Of a stretch of DNA of 64,000 bases, positions 54,876 to 64,000 are shown piece after piece (position 1 is the stretch's first letter; every line of letters starts with the position of its first letter). The notes beneath the pieces were generated by a model. The model did not search any database. It was not told where the DNA came from and was given only the letters and a program-made list of their open reading frames with translations. This stretch comes from Undaria pinnatifida (Eukaryota > Sar > Phaeophyceae > Laminariales > Alariaceae), in assembly GCA_012845835.1 (NCBI GenBank), contig JABAKD010000002.1, positions 26,006,210 to 26,070,209 on the forward strand, in the 5' to 3' direction. The translations under genes and the position numbers were made by a program.

Positions 54876-57800
54876 GCTGCTGCTACTGTTACTGCTGCTA
54901 CTACTACTGCTACTATTACTGCTGCTGCTGCCACTACTACTAGTGATGCTGTAAAAGGATCCTGATATATATGTTGACATTTTAGTTTTTTTCGAAGTTC
55001 ATATCATGCAGCTGCTGTACATACAGCCCACACGGAAGTGCCTGCGGCGAGGCAAAAACAAAACATCACAATTTCATGCGTACAAAAAACGAAAAACAGT
55101 CGTACGACAGGTCGTGCGTGGTGCGTGCTGTGTGTTCCCGTTGTGCGGCGGAGAAAAACACAATCGTCACAATTCATGCGGATGAAAAAACAGTCGCACG
55201 AGAGGTTTTATATGGCAGCCGCGAGGCGGTGTCAAGTCGTGGCAAGTCCAAACGTCTCCCCTTGGTTATTTCCCAGAATTCCCGGCTTTGAAGGCTCAAC
55301 GCACGTCCCACGGACCTCGGCCGGGGCCCGCACTTGCGCTGTGGTGTACATGCGGGTCCCCTGCGGGCCCCGCGGCGGAGAGCACGAGAGAAGAACCCAG
55401 AGGCCGGAAGAGGAAGAAATGCCGAAGTGCGAAAAAATGTCAATTTTATACCTGGTACATAGTATTATACGCAGTACTTGTAGTAGTGCTGCTGACAACA
55501 GAGGGAGAAAGGGTCTACTGGTATACTGTACGGGGAAGTACTGATGGTGATGCTTCGAACAAAGGGATTGTTAGCCTTTTCGCGTTCCTGCGGCAGCGAC
55601 ATCAGAAGGTCACCGGGCAACACGGACGTATTATGCCTATACAGTAAGGGTCCTCCAATAAAGCGGTCTGGGTAAGGTGGTATCCCGATATCCGGCGGTC
55701 AAAATCGCTCGGCGCGGCTTGGGAAGTGCACTCAGAACCTGGAACAAATGAGGGTCGGGTCGGGATAAGTCGGGTCGGGTCTGGTCTGGTGGAGTCGAGT
55801 CGGGTCGGGTCGGGTCGGGTCTGGTCGGGTCAGTCTCCGGTGGGAAGCCCGTCAAGGCGGTCATCTTGCTCTGGCACACCACCGTCTTACTCCGGGGCTC
55901 CTACTGTACGAAAAGCGCGTGCACCTCACCCATACGAATAGCACCATGGTAAGAGATACGAGTGCAGTGCACCGTAGCTGACGGCTATTGTCCTGACCGG
56001 GTGGACTACCACCACACCAGTACCTTTTGTGTGTCCTCCTGTCCTGTCCAGCCCCGCAGATCGTCGTTCGTCATGACCTCCGTGGTGCATTGTCGACTGT
56101 ATCAATACTCGTGCATACAAAAAAGCTCTTTGTGTACTCGTACGAGTACTCGAACAATACTCGAGAGTAGCAGAATGGCTCTCCAATCAAATGTACCAGG
56201 GTATGTATATGGTACCCGGGTACGATATGATGTACCAGGGTATGATGTGATACCCTGGTAGGTGTTGGTTCACACAGTATCAAAGTAGAACCACTCATCG
56301 CTCTAGCTACTGGCAGTGTAAGCGCCCGATTGTTTGCCTGGCCGTGCACGTACTCGTGTATAGCCGGCAGGACTCCGCGCCGGACGATGTATAGCTGGTA
56401 GGACTCCGCGCCGGACGATATCTGAATCCTCGTACTGTTTTCATGGCGTACCAGTATGTGCCAAAGAGCCAGCGCCCGAAGTTGATGCTTAAGATTATTC
56501 CTACAAATTTCTGCCCGCGGCGCCGGAGAAACCGGTGCTTCATGTCAACGCTTTCTTCGACGGCATCAGTACGAGCATCAAGGAGTTTTTGAAGAACCTG
56601 GATCCCGTGTTCAAAACTGCACCAGTAGTACGTGCGGGGCCCGTAACGTACGGTGTTTTTAGTGTGGAAGTTACGAAAAAAACTCATCACATGTGAAGTG
56701 TAACATGGCCATTTTTTCCGATAGTTTTTTTTTTTTTCCGAAATTAATCCCGAGGACAACGTTCATACTGTGCATACAAGTCGGCCAAGGGTTTGGGTTT
56801 ACGGTTCACGCTAGGAAATGGTTTTATGGCGTTTAGTGCACAAATGCCTCATACATAGGCGGCCCGGCTGCGCCCCCTTTTGTACGGACTACCTATTTAG
56901 AATTAGCGTGAGATATATTTTTTAGTGGGAACAGTTAAGCATGGTACGGGGTGTTTGTCGGCGTCCCCGATGGGGTAGTAGGCAAACCTCGTCCCTGTTA
57001 ACTTCAAGGTCGTGGAATCAAGTCTCACCGAGCGCATACTAATGCTCATAGGGAGCTTTTCTTGCGGAAAAATCGACGAGCGGAAAGCGCGAGAGCGTGA
57101 CTTAGCAAAATCGATGAAAATCGGCATTCAACATACAAAAGATGGGAATGTTGAACCCTAAGCGCGATGGTGATGAAGACGAGTACCTGGGGGGAGAAGG
57201 GGAGACACCTGTGACCACAGCCTGCCCAGGAAATTGCTGAGGGTAAAAACCTGTTGAGGGTTGAACTGGAGAGTACGAGTGATGATTGAAAATAGAAGAC
57301 AAAAAAGTAGTGGCCCCTCTCTAGCGCCGGTATATGCCAACCGGAACTACCGGCAGTATAGCAGCAACCCGTACTACCCCGCATACTGCCATTATTAGTT
57401 GTTCCCCATGTGTGCCAAGCGATTTCACAGGCGCTATAGCGGGCAACCGGCACTACAGAGGGACCACTACTGCTGTATGGTAGCGATCAGGGAAGATGTC
57501 TGCGGTGCGAAGAAGGGAGCAACTTGGTCCGACAGTCATGCCCGTTTTTGTTTTGCCCATTGGTGCTGCGAGCTGGGAACTGGGTCCCGAATTTTTTTCC
57601 CTCTTGATGCTCATGAAAAGGTTGCCGTGTGTAGAGAGAGAATCCAGGCACGCGATGGTTTATGGTAGTACCGTAGTGATAGTGCCGGTTGCCCGCTATA
57701 GCGCCTGTAAAATTGCGTGGCACACATGGGGAACAAGCAGCAGTGGCAGCATGGGCAGTAGCGCGGGTTGCCGCTTTAGTGCAGGTAGTTACGGCGGGCA

Positions 57801-60800
57801 CGTACCCGCACCATACAGGGGCTGCTACTATACTAGTATCACAACATCACACCTGGCTTCACACGTGTTCGCTGCCTCTTGACCTCCCTGCCGCGACACG
57901 ATTCGTCTAGTAGTACAATTAACTGTTTTGGGAATTCAGAGAGAACTGTTGTCGACTAAAAATCTTACGGTTACGATATTGGCCACACGAAGCGACCCAG
58001 GCTGCCTAGGTAGGGGACGCGTTCGATGTGCAACGTAGGGACAGACGCACGCTTCGATAGAGGTAGCAGAGTTTGGCTGTTTTTTTTTTCGGAACGACGG
58101 GGCTCCTTAACCCCTTTACAGCCCCCAAATCCCTCCCTATACTAAATTCAAGTAAATTAGTAGAATAGAAGGGTTTCCCGTTGGAAAGGCGTTACCCAAA
58201 AATCGTCGGAATTTTATTCCTCCTTTTTGTGCAGTATTTTTTCGTCGTATAGTAATAGTATAACTCCGTGTAGGCCATGGGATTGTTCATCAGTTGGCTC
58301 TTTTTTTTCCTTCTTTTTACAGTATAACTCCGTATAGGCCCTGGGATTGTTCATCAGGTGGCACTTTTTTTCTAGATCTACTCAGTTGAGAAGCCTCGGG
58401 GTGGGGGAGGGAACGGAGGGGGGGGGGGGGGGGGGGGGGCGATAGCGTAGCATGTGTTGGCATGCATCTATATATAACACGCGCTCGGCATGATAATACT
58501 TGGGCTGCTGTTAAGATGATATCCCTGCAAGTAGACGGTAGATAAGAACCAAAGTTGTCGTCTTTTAGCTTTGAGGTCAATACCTGTCGGTTTCCCGAAG
58601 AGTCAATCTTCCCGAAGGGTTATGCCTCGGCTGGATTCGTGCCTCTCTCGTCGGAGGTGAGGTTGGGTTTGGTTTGGGTTTGGGATGGGTTGGGTTTGAC
58701 TACCCGTTGAGGACACATTCATATCGAACCGAAAAAATCTACGAGCGAGGTAAAATCAAGCGTCCACTGCGGGAGGAGCGGGCAGCAGTACGAGTGGCGT
58801 CATTGCTAAAACGCGTGTCTTTGCAGCTCCCTGCGACGCATCTCGGGCGTACGCCCGATCGAAGTGTCACACGCAGTTTGTAAATTTTGAGTGAAGTTTC
58901 AATGAAAAGGTTTTCGACCTCACAGCTGAAGCGTGTTGCTTTATCAATGGCAAGGTTTTCAATCCCACAGCTGAAGCTTTTTTGTTTTTTTTCATTGTTC
59001 TGGATGTCTGCTACCTACCCCAGCAACTCTCCTTCGCGTGGCCGATGATGTACGTAATTTTCAATTTTGTTGGGCGAATGTTCCCTCTCGGAAGTCCCAA
59101 TGAGGCCAATACTGCTGTACGTACCGCGGTACACTCAATCACTCACGCGTTCGCGCGTTCCACCTTCCTTTTTTGTTATCCAACTTGTGCGCTTCTCGCG
59201 GTTTTTCGCTCACTGCTGACACTCCGTCACATGCATATTTCCCCGCCATGCTTTTTTTTTCTGCTTTTTTTTTCTGCGTACAGTATGACGAGTGGGTGAA
59301 AATCAGCTCTCGTCGTCTGGCCCCTCCCAAGACAAAGACCTACCAAGACGGCGGTCGCCTCTGCGTTGGGCATCGCATCGAAGCGCAGGACGACAATGGC
59401 GAGGTATTACTTGTTAGGAGCCAAGGGGGATTATCAGACTCTACTTGACGCCGTCGTCTTCGTGTGCCTGAGTCTCCATGTCCCGTGCCCCGCCCGGCCA
59501 CCAGGATCTCCCGAAAAAACGATTCTTGATGTTGAACCGTTGTGTGCGTCGTGTACGGTGTGTTCTGCTTCCTCCTACTTGTACCCACGCACATAGTTGA
59601 CGGTAGTGACAAACATCCACTATTAGTAGCCCGAGTTCCCACGAGAGATACAGAGTTGCCACGAGAGGTACAGTATATTAATACCATACGTTTGCTCAAG
59701 AGGCACATCTTTCTGCTCGTACTGTGTAGTATTTGTATGAAATCAGTCCATTAACAAATAAAAGGAATCTCTTTTTGGTGTTAGCGCTGTTTCGGCCCAG
59801 GTACGTAGACGATACAAACAAAAGAAGTGCGATCTTGCCAACTGTCTTGTCCAGCTGAGAGGTAATATGTGAGCGCGGGGTAGTACGAGCAGTGTCGTGC
59901 AATTCCTTGCGCCGTGACTCAGGGACTAAACTTGCCATGACCCTATCCAGCAGTCCGCGTTACTTCGTGTGGCCTATGGTGCACCCAAGACACGTTCGGT
60001 TGACATGTTTTACTCCCAAGGCTCTAAACATCTGCACCACACCCCTGATGCCACCACCCCGCCCCCGCCACTACCACCACCGCCATCAACACCAACGCCA
60101 ACACCAACACCACCAACACCGACACCAACACCACCAACACCAACACCACAACCACAACTACCACCACCACCACCACCCCACCGCCACCACCCCACCGCCA
60201 CCACCCCACCGCCACCACCCCCACTACCTCCACCACCACCACCACCCCTCCTCCCAACCTCCACCCCGCCCCCACCGCTCTTTCCCCCACCCCCCCGCCC
60301 CCCGCCCCCCGCCCCCCGCCCCCGCCCCCGCCCCCCGCCCCCGCCCCCGCCCCCGCCCCCCGCGGCCCCCCCCGCCCCCCCCCGCCCCCCCCGCCCCCCC
60401 CGCCCCCCCCGCCCCCCCCCGCCACTGCCACCACCTACCACTCGGCGTTTTAGTGGATGCAAGCCTTCGTGGCGGATGTACACCCGGATGGCAGGGCCCT
60501 CGTCAAGTTCGTCCGGCGCGACAACAGGCCAGACATTTTGGTGCGGCCAGGCGGGGGAAGGGTTCGGCAGTTTGGACCTTATCGCGCCATGCCGAGGGGG
60601 AAAACGTCCGCGCGACAAGCGTCGCTTGCCCCTGGGCAGCAGCACGTCCGGCAAATCGCCGAGCTGAGCAGCAGGTGGGGAGGTGTACTCATGTTTTGCT
60701 TGCTATAGTCTTTTAGCCATTGGCCACGCATCCCTTTTGAGACGGAACGCCGTTCCTACTCCTGTTTAAAGAGAGCTTCAACGTTTGGGAGCTCATCACG

Positions 60801-62261
60801 TTTTTTCTCCGTATTACACTAGAGTTTTTTTTGATATCTCATCATCTTATCCTCTTCCTTTCGCCCTCCGTGGCCACTAGACTATAGCCTTATAGAGTAA
60901 AAAACGGGGGTGGTATATGATAGTGATATGTACTCCCCAATAAAACATGACTAAGCTCTGTACGTTGACATATCTAGTCATATAGGTGTCGTGCGCATTA
61001 TTCCATATATCGCCATGATATCTTGTATGTAAGTGATGCATACCCTGATATATCACAAAAATGCCCAATATGTTACCAATAGATAGGACTATACGAGATG
61101 GCAATATAATACGATATGATATATATATCAAATGAAATATATCATATGCAGGCCTAAACACGACTGGGTGTATGGAAATATAATATGGTATAGGGGGTGA
61201 TATATAGGGTAAGGGTATACCGATACCAGGCTCTAGTCCCAAAACTCCGGAGTACCCCAAGCCCCCGTCTGACCTTCGGCGGCCTTCGGCGGCTCGTGAA
61301 CGCGCACTGCTCATTGCATATAAGTCGCAGTAGGGCGGAATGGAATACCCACATGTGTACTTTATGTGTTCCTCCTCTGGGGTGACATCGTTTCTGCGTG
61401 CTGTCCCTCGGAGAGGGCGGTTAATTTTGATACTCGAGATGTCCCCGGGGATACTATTGAGGTAGGGTGGACTTGGTCAAAGTAGATGGAAAAAAATCGT
61501 TCTCCGGCGATAATAGCGTTTTCACCGTATTTCGGCCGTTCGGGGGAGGGGGGGCAACACAAGGGGACTGGGGCATTGACAGAGGACATTACGGTTCTCC
61601 ACATATCGGGAAAATGTGTGGCTTTGTATATTATATAGCGCATATAACATCATATAGGCAGATATATCACTTGATATCGGTCATGATATTTTGTATACCG
61701 TATATCACATCGCAGTGTATCACACTATACTCCTCGTCAGTTCTTGCTTAAACCGCGATATCCTTTCGTATTATATAATACGCTAACGTGGTCGTGGCGT
61801 TTCTTCGGATGTTTGAAAACATGTAACACCCCCCCAAAAAAGCTGCGACTCCCGAGCTCCACTCGGCCACCGGCGGCCTCGCGGTGCCGCCACTTCCCAT
61901 CCGCATAGCAGCACTACGACGTGCCGGCGAAAGAACGGCCGTCGGTGCCCCACCTCGGCGACGGGGAAGCGTGGAAATCGCCCTCCCGGGGACGGCTCGC
62001 TTGCCCCCCCCCCGCTTTTTCTTCGTCGCTGCCCGCTATTTTTTTTTTTCGAACTCCAACTATATTAAGCTTTCGAATTGCGTTTTGGCCACTTGAGCCA
62101 TGGACAGAGCCATGGACACGAGACGACAAGCGCGCCTGCGTCAACAGCAAGCACAACAACACCAGGACCAAACACAGCAGCATCCAGCCGTCGCCGCTCG
62201 CCGTGCGCAGAATCGGCAACGCGAGCGCTTTTCGCTAGGCCTCCGGCGTGGCGGGAAATAG
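47576..62261 (+). CDS. glutamine-rich protein with tandem Tudor/chromo-barrel-like domains
   Basis: Exons 47576-48150, 50092-50760, 59284-59403, 60454-60674 and perhaps 62108-62261 (stop TAG) are phase-compatible; the first two are linked by inference only. Exon 1 encodes a charged, helical region of unknown type (RDKRIISRAWFRRDESLGKK). Exon 2 has a polyglutamine tract (about 16 CAG, 50238-50285) and then GSKLDVEDTVRRWCEASV and VLVTYTYWAQQ. Exon 3 continues YDEWVKISSRRLAPPKTKTY and GGRLCVGHRIEAQDDNGE. Exon 4 has WMQAFVADVHPDG and VRQFGPYR. Paired barrels with the order valine-glycine start, W-x-E/Q-A, YW-x-x-YDEW and RLAP are typical of Tudor-knot/MBT-like modules that bind modified proteins. 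The intron before exon 3 is 8,523 bp. The start codon is unresolved; the candidate last exon is arginine/glutamine-rich. Confidence 0.65.
48225..49900. other. probable first intron of the Tudor-type gene
   Basis: No gene recognised. T-rich stretches lie at 48789-48812 and an A run at 48880-48892. The minus-strand frame 49306-49746 has a hydrophobic stretch but no recognisable family. Confidence 0.35.
50785..51003 (-). mobile_element. tRNA-derived SINE, copy 4, 5'-truncated
   Basis: The body and T-rich plus-strand tail are shared with copies 1-3. The match stops at ACGAATTTATAC (51003), so the tRNA-like head is missing. It sits just after exon 2 of the Tudor-type gene, inside its large intron. 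Confidence 0.75.
51240..51720. repeat. dispersed repeat family C, copy 3
   Basis: Shows the internal duplication clearly: GACTTACAGGATATAGATG with CCGTCAGATTTGTCCCC at 51236-51297, then GACTTACAGGATACATCTG with CTGTCAGATTTTGCCCC at 51429-51492. The standard 3' end and T-rich tail follow. Confidence 0.75.
52358..53515. repeat. 75-bp direct repeat with a stem-loop
   Basis: TGTAGACACGCCTAAGCTAG and the following bases (52357-52431) recur at 53445-53514 with very few changes. The left copy covers the last 21 codons of gag including its stop; the right copy still encodes the same peptide end with only substitutions. Each copy can form a hairpin: GTAGAC with GTCTAC, and inside it GCCTA with TAGGC around an AGC loop. 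Confidence 0.7.
52370..53284 (-). CDS. Ty3-like retrotransposon gag polyprotein
   Basis: An intact 304-codon frame starts at an ATG (53282-53284) and ends with TAG at 52370-52372. It has a low-complexity N-terminus (GGAAAAEGGG), a central helical region (SQAASLRFYTQYAENERAME; AQLLRQSIRSCLS; DSREALAKHAECWTD) and a C-terminal basic stretch. It ends with a degenerate zinc knuckle, VVTYFECRKPAPLRPRG, in which only one cysteine survives. The layout matches capsid-type gag of LTR elements. There is no protease, reverse transcriptase or integrase next to it, so it cannot move alone. It lies antisense within the large intron of the Tudor-type gene. Confidence 0.6.
   Translation of the reverse strand: MSQSRSQRGGAAAAEGGGSQGPTSADREVRIGLNDLILGNGPGAPQYGRVFSQAASLRFYTQYAENERAMELSNNVQSISRPVLSVAQLLRQSIRSCLSRTYFDGTELQEDDSREALAKHAECWTDDSVDPSIAAAEVCRQVTMGSEPTAVDRIYAVHSRLEQYFENPSAKRVFRDTLGAYKKGPAVVISKALVAGLNPPEFKLKVEHQLEMRGAWKDKPQEVFYLVREVAVAWRAVEMADKQRHQTRTGRVNSRGQSSAKPFPGVSAGGAADKASTAVVTYFECRKPAPLRPRGNTFWSVDLA
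53990..54485. repeat. dispersed repeat family C, copy 4
   Basis: The same double-module structure as the copy at 51240-51720, with a C-rich start (53950-53980) and the standard 3' end near 54485. Confidence 0.75.
54838..54953. repeat. ACT/CTG microsatellite
   Basis: Imperfect ACT and CTG trinucleotide repeats. They give leucine-only, threonine-only and serine-only frames that are not genes. Confidence 0.9.
55745..55840. repeat. GGGTC minisatellite
   Basis: Tandem GGGTC and GGTCT pentamers. The minus-strand frame over it reads as a repetitive proline/aspartate/threonine peptide and is an artefact. Confidence 0.9.
56945..57290 (+). mobile_element. tRNA-derived SINE, variant head, plus strand
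   Basis: The 5' head contains CCCGATGGGGTAGTAGGC and a B-box-like GTGGAATCAAGTCTCAC, reading as a different tRNA-like head from copies 1-3. The body (57060-57240) is related to theirs: CTTGCGGAAAAATCGACGAG, GATGGGAATGTTGAACCC and GTGACCACAGCCTG. An A-rich end follows near 57290. Confidence 0.6.
57313..57480 (-). mobile_element. family D element, minus copy
   Basis: About 170 bp, reverse-complementary to 57663-57840, with the shared block CAGGCGCTATAGCGGGCAAC and TGTTCCCCATGTGTGCCA. Confidence 0.65.
57663..57840 (+). mobile_element. family D element, plus copy
   Basis: Starts near GTACCGTAGTGATAGTGCCG and ends near GGCTGCTACTATACTAG. With the minus copy at 57313-57480 it forms an inverted pair separated by about 180 bp. 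Confidence 0.65.
58035..58460. repeat. MITE family A, diverged copy
   Basis: Contains CTTCGATAGAGGTAGCAG, GACGGGGCTCCTTAACCCC, CGTGTAGGCCATGGGATTG (repeated near 58330) and ends near GCGATAGCGTAGCATGTG. A run of about 18 G lies at 58420-58438. Confidence 0.55.
58660..58706. repeat. TTTGGG-like degenerate repeat
   Basis: Imperfect TTTGGG and TTGGG units reading GGTTGGGTTTGGTTTGGG. They recall a degenerate interstitial telomere-like tract, but the exact unit does not match a standard TTTAGGG array. Confidence 0.5.
58850..58975. repeat. family C-related 3' fragment
   Basis: Contains GATCGAAGTGTCACACGCAG and CCTCACAGCTGAAGCG, twice in part, matching the conserved end of family C in diverged form. 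Confidence 0.5.
60040..60440. repeat. C-rich tract (CCA, then CCCCCG repeats)
   Basis: About 400 bp made first of ACC/CCA triplets (60040-60290) and then of CCCCCG and CCCCCCCG repeats (60290-60425). It ends about 15-30 bases before the acceptor of the exon at 60454. On the minus strand it offers many G-quadruplex-forming runs. The long proline and glycine frames over it are artefacts. Confidence 0.9.
60690..62090. other. AT-rich intron with ATATCATAT-type repeats
   Basis: Short palindromic AT motifs (for example GATATGATATATATATC at 61115-61131) and a block ending GTATACCGATACCAGGCTCT (61216-61235) that recurs at 63260-63281. No coding sequence is supported. A C-rich, T-rich segment lies at 62005-62050. 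Confidence 0.45.
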
Positions 62262-62319
62262 TAAACAATTGCCAATCCCGCCCAGCCCGAGAGCATTGTA
62301 ACCAACGAATCGGCTGCTG

Positions 62320-62960
62320 CTCGCCTGTCAGGTGTATTGCTCTACGTACTGCTGCATTGCTGTACTGCTGTACTGGGTAGGTCCGTGGGTGGATGGTAGG
62401 TGGTGGGTGGGTGGTGGACGGTGGCTCGCTCGCTCCCCGAGATGGCCGAGTATCGTCAAAAACTGAAACTCCCCCCGTATGTTTCCTGTTTCATTCAAGA
62501 TCAAGAACCAACCAACTAACTGCTCCCCGCGTACCAGGTGTACTGCTGTACGTACTGCTGCACTGCTGTACTGCTGTATGTAGTAAAGGTTTGGTCGGTG
62601 GGTGGGCGGAGTGTACACTGCGTCGTCCGTGGTGGGTGCGTGGGCCGTTCTGTACGTGGGAGTCTTATGTCGTCCTGTGGGAGATTAACCTTTTTTTTGT
62701 TTCTAAGATACCGGCCTCTCACTGGTGCTTGGGAGCACCACCGTCCCCACTGCTGCACTCCTCTGTCCTTTACTACCGCAGGTACTGCTGCACTGCCGTA
62801 CTGCTGCCCTGTTATTATTTTGTTTTTTTTGCACTTGCATAGAGAGGATGATACCTTTACTACCGTACGCACTGCTCCACTGCCGTACTGCTGCCCTGTT
62901 ATTATTTTGTTGTTTTGGTACTCACATGCAGAAGATGATACAGCACCAATTTTGTTTTTG
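62320..62960. repeat. CTGCTGTACGTACTGCTG-rich repeats
   Basis: Two blocks around GTACTGCTGCACTGCTGTAC (62340 and 62540) are each followed by a GGTGGGTGG-type stretch. A tandem pair of about 80 bp (62780-62860 and 62862-62945) shares CTGCCCTGTTATTATTTTGT. No gene. Confidence 0.65.
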
Positions 62961-63013
62961 TCCGCCTTACCAGCCGGCAACAGGCATACTTCGGGAGTAC
63001 CACTAGTATAGCG

Positions 63014-63281
63014 ATGTAGCACGATATGGTATTTGCATCACATGGGCCTAAAACCTGACGTAAGCTATGGAGATATCATATCGTGTAGGGGGTGATATAT
63101 AGGGTAAGGGTATAGCGATGTAATACGATATGATATTTATATCACATGGGCCTAAAACCTGACGTAAGGTATGGAGATATCATATCGTGTGGGGGGTGAT
63201 ATATAGGGTAAGGGTATACCGCTATCATATTGTATGGGGGGTGATCTATAGGGTAAGAGTATACCGATACCAGGCTCTAGG
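63014..63281. repeat. tandem repeat, about 100-bp unit
   Basis: Two full units and a partial one share CACATGGGCCTAAAACCTGA, ATGGAGATATCATATCGTG and GGGGGTGATATATAGGGTAA. A related single block lies at 61140-61235. Confidence 0.8.
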
Positions 63282-63360
63282 GATCACCATCTATATCCTG
63301 GGATAGCGGGTGGGAATGCGAAATGCTCGTCTGTGCCACGACGATCCGAAATGCGTATAT

Positions 63361-64000
63361 ACAAGGTTCCACCCAACGAACAGATCGCAATCTAGATAGT
63401 CTCCATCCCATAGCAGTACTTGTGATATGTTGTGCAAGATCTGTGTCGTGCATGTCCAACCCAGTAAAAATTGTACAAGGCTCCCCACAACAAACAGATC
63501 CCGATCTAGACAATCTCGACCCTTTACCTGTGGTTATGTTATTTTGTGCGGGATCTGTGATTGATACGAGTTTGAAATATTTACAAGATTCCAATCATCT
63601 GGCATATCACGATGTAGATCATTTACATCCCATAGCAGCGGTGACGATATGTTGTGCGGGATCTGTGCACGATTCCGAAATGTTATGTTTTTGCTTTTCT
63701 TCTACCCACCGTGTCTTTATCTCTCCCTGCTGGATGACAGCTCATCTCCACCAACCTCGCTCTCTCATACTCGTATGTATCCCCTGATAAACATGTCTTC
63801 CAAATATATTGGGATCCATTCCCGCTCCACAAACCCCGGTTTTCCTACGTTCTACATCTTACCCAAGGTTTCACATGTCCGACAGATCACGATCTAGATC
63901 ATCTGCTGCAGATTATATATCTACATGTTGTGATACAGTGCGCAGGATCTGTGTTGGATCCAACCCAGGATACTTGTTCTAGTTCGTGCAGATAGTACGG
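63361..64000. repeat. diverged tandem repeat, about 116-bp unit, runs off the window
   Basis: Units begin near 63361, 63477 and 63591, each starting ACAAGG or ACAAGA. Their markers are GATCTAGA, CATCCCATAGCAG and GATATGTTGTGCGGGATCTG. A further unit lies at about 63858-63970. An open frame crosses three units (63323-63787), but the repeats are open by chance in several frames. Confidence 0.65.

Noticed and set aside
54688-54980. Poly-leucine, poly-threonine and poly-serine frames
   Set aside because: All three come from one ACT/CTG microsatellite.
58660-58706. Interstitial telomere
   Set aside because: The units are irregular (TTTGGG, TTGGG, ATGGG) and short, so an ordinary simple repeat is as likely.
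59892-60716. Proline/histidine-rich plus frames and glycine-rich minus frames of 200-270 codons
   Set aside because: They are translations of the CCA and CCCCCG tracts; only 60454-60674 within them is supported as an exon.
1-64000. CRISPR arrays, rRNA genes or bacterial operons
   Set aside because: No regularly spaced short repeats with unique spacers, no rRNA-like stretches, and gene structure is spliced and eukaryotic throughout.

Overview
The window is eukaryotic nuclear DNA, most likely from a brown alga or a close ochrophyte relative; this is inferred from content and no database was searched. Reasons: genes have many short exons whose phases join cleanly across GT-AG (and some GC-AG) introns of 0.1 to 8.5 kb, the gaps are filled with mobile-element debris and microsatellites, a Copia-type gag relic resembles those I associate with brown algae, and there are no bacterial-style operons. 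Most long open frames in the window are chance frames inside repeats.

Layout. 0-6 kb: repeats, a tRNA-derived SINE, and a remnant of a Fanzor/TnpB-like nuclease (1.77-2.10 kb, minus). 6-13.7 kb (plus): a six-exon gene for a multi-pass TspO/MBR-related (tryptophan-rich sensory protein-like) membrane protein; a signal-peptide exon at 6.0 kb may be its start. 13.7-18.8 kb: repeat-rich intergenic DNA. 18.8-36.9 kb (minus): a large gene for an RHD3/SEY1 (atlastin-like) dynamin-family GTPase, with at least twelve recognisable exons. One of its introns carries a 3.67-kb hAT-like element with target-site duplication, which itself holds a broken Copia gag. 37-38.1 kb: a 373-bp tandem repeat. 38.5-40.5 kb (minus): a large exon coding a GT31 glycosyltransferase fused to a DUF115/MptE-like domain. 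40.6-47.5 kb: repeats, including a pair of inverted MITEs with 4-bp target-site duplications. 47.6-62.3 kb (plus): exons of a glutamine-rich protein with tandem Tudor/chromo-barrel-like domains. Its 8.5-kb intron contains a gag-only retroelement, SINE copies and other repeats. 62.3-64 kb: tandem repeats.

The four host genes show no functional linkage (membrane protein, ER-shaping GTPase, glycan synthesis, probable chromatin or adaptor protein). The interest lies in their unusual architectures and in the mobile elements. The strongest points are the Fanzor remnant, the hAT element, the GT31-DUF115 fusion, the signal peptide ahead of an RHD3/SEY1 GTPase, the tRNA-derived SINE family, and a habit of placing poly-C runs just upstream of 3' splice sites. 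All exon models come from reading frames and splice consensus only; 5' and 3' ends are the least certain parts.
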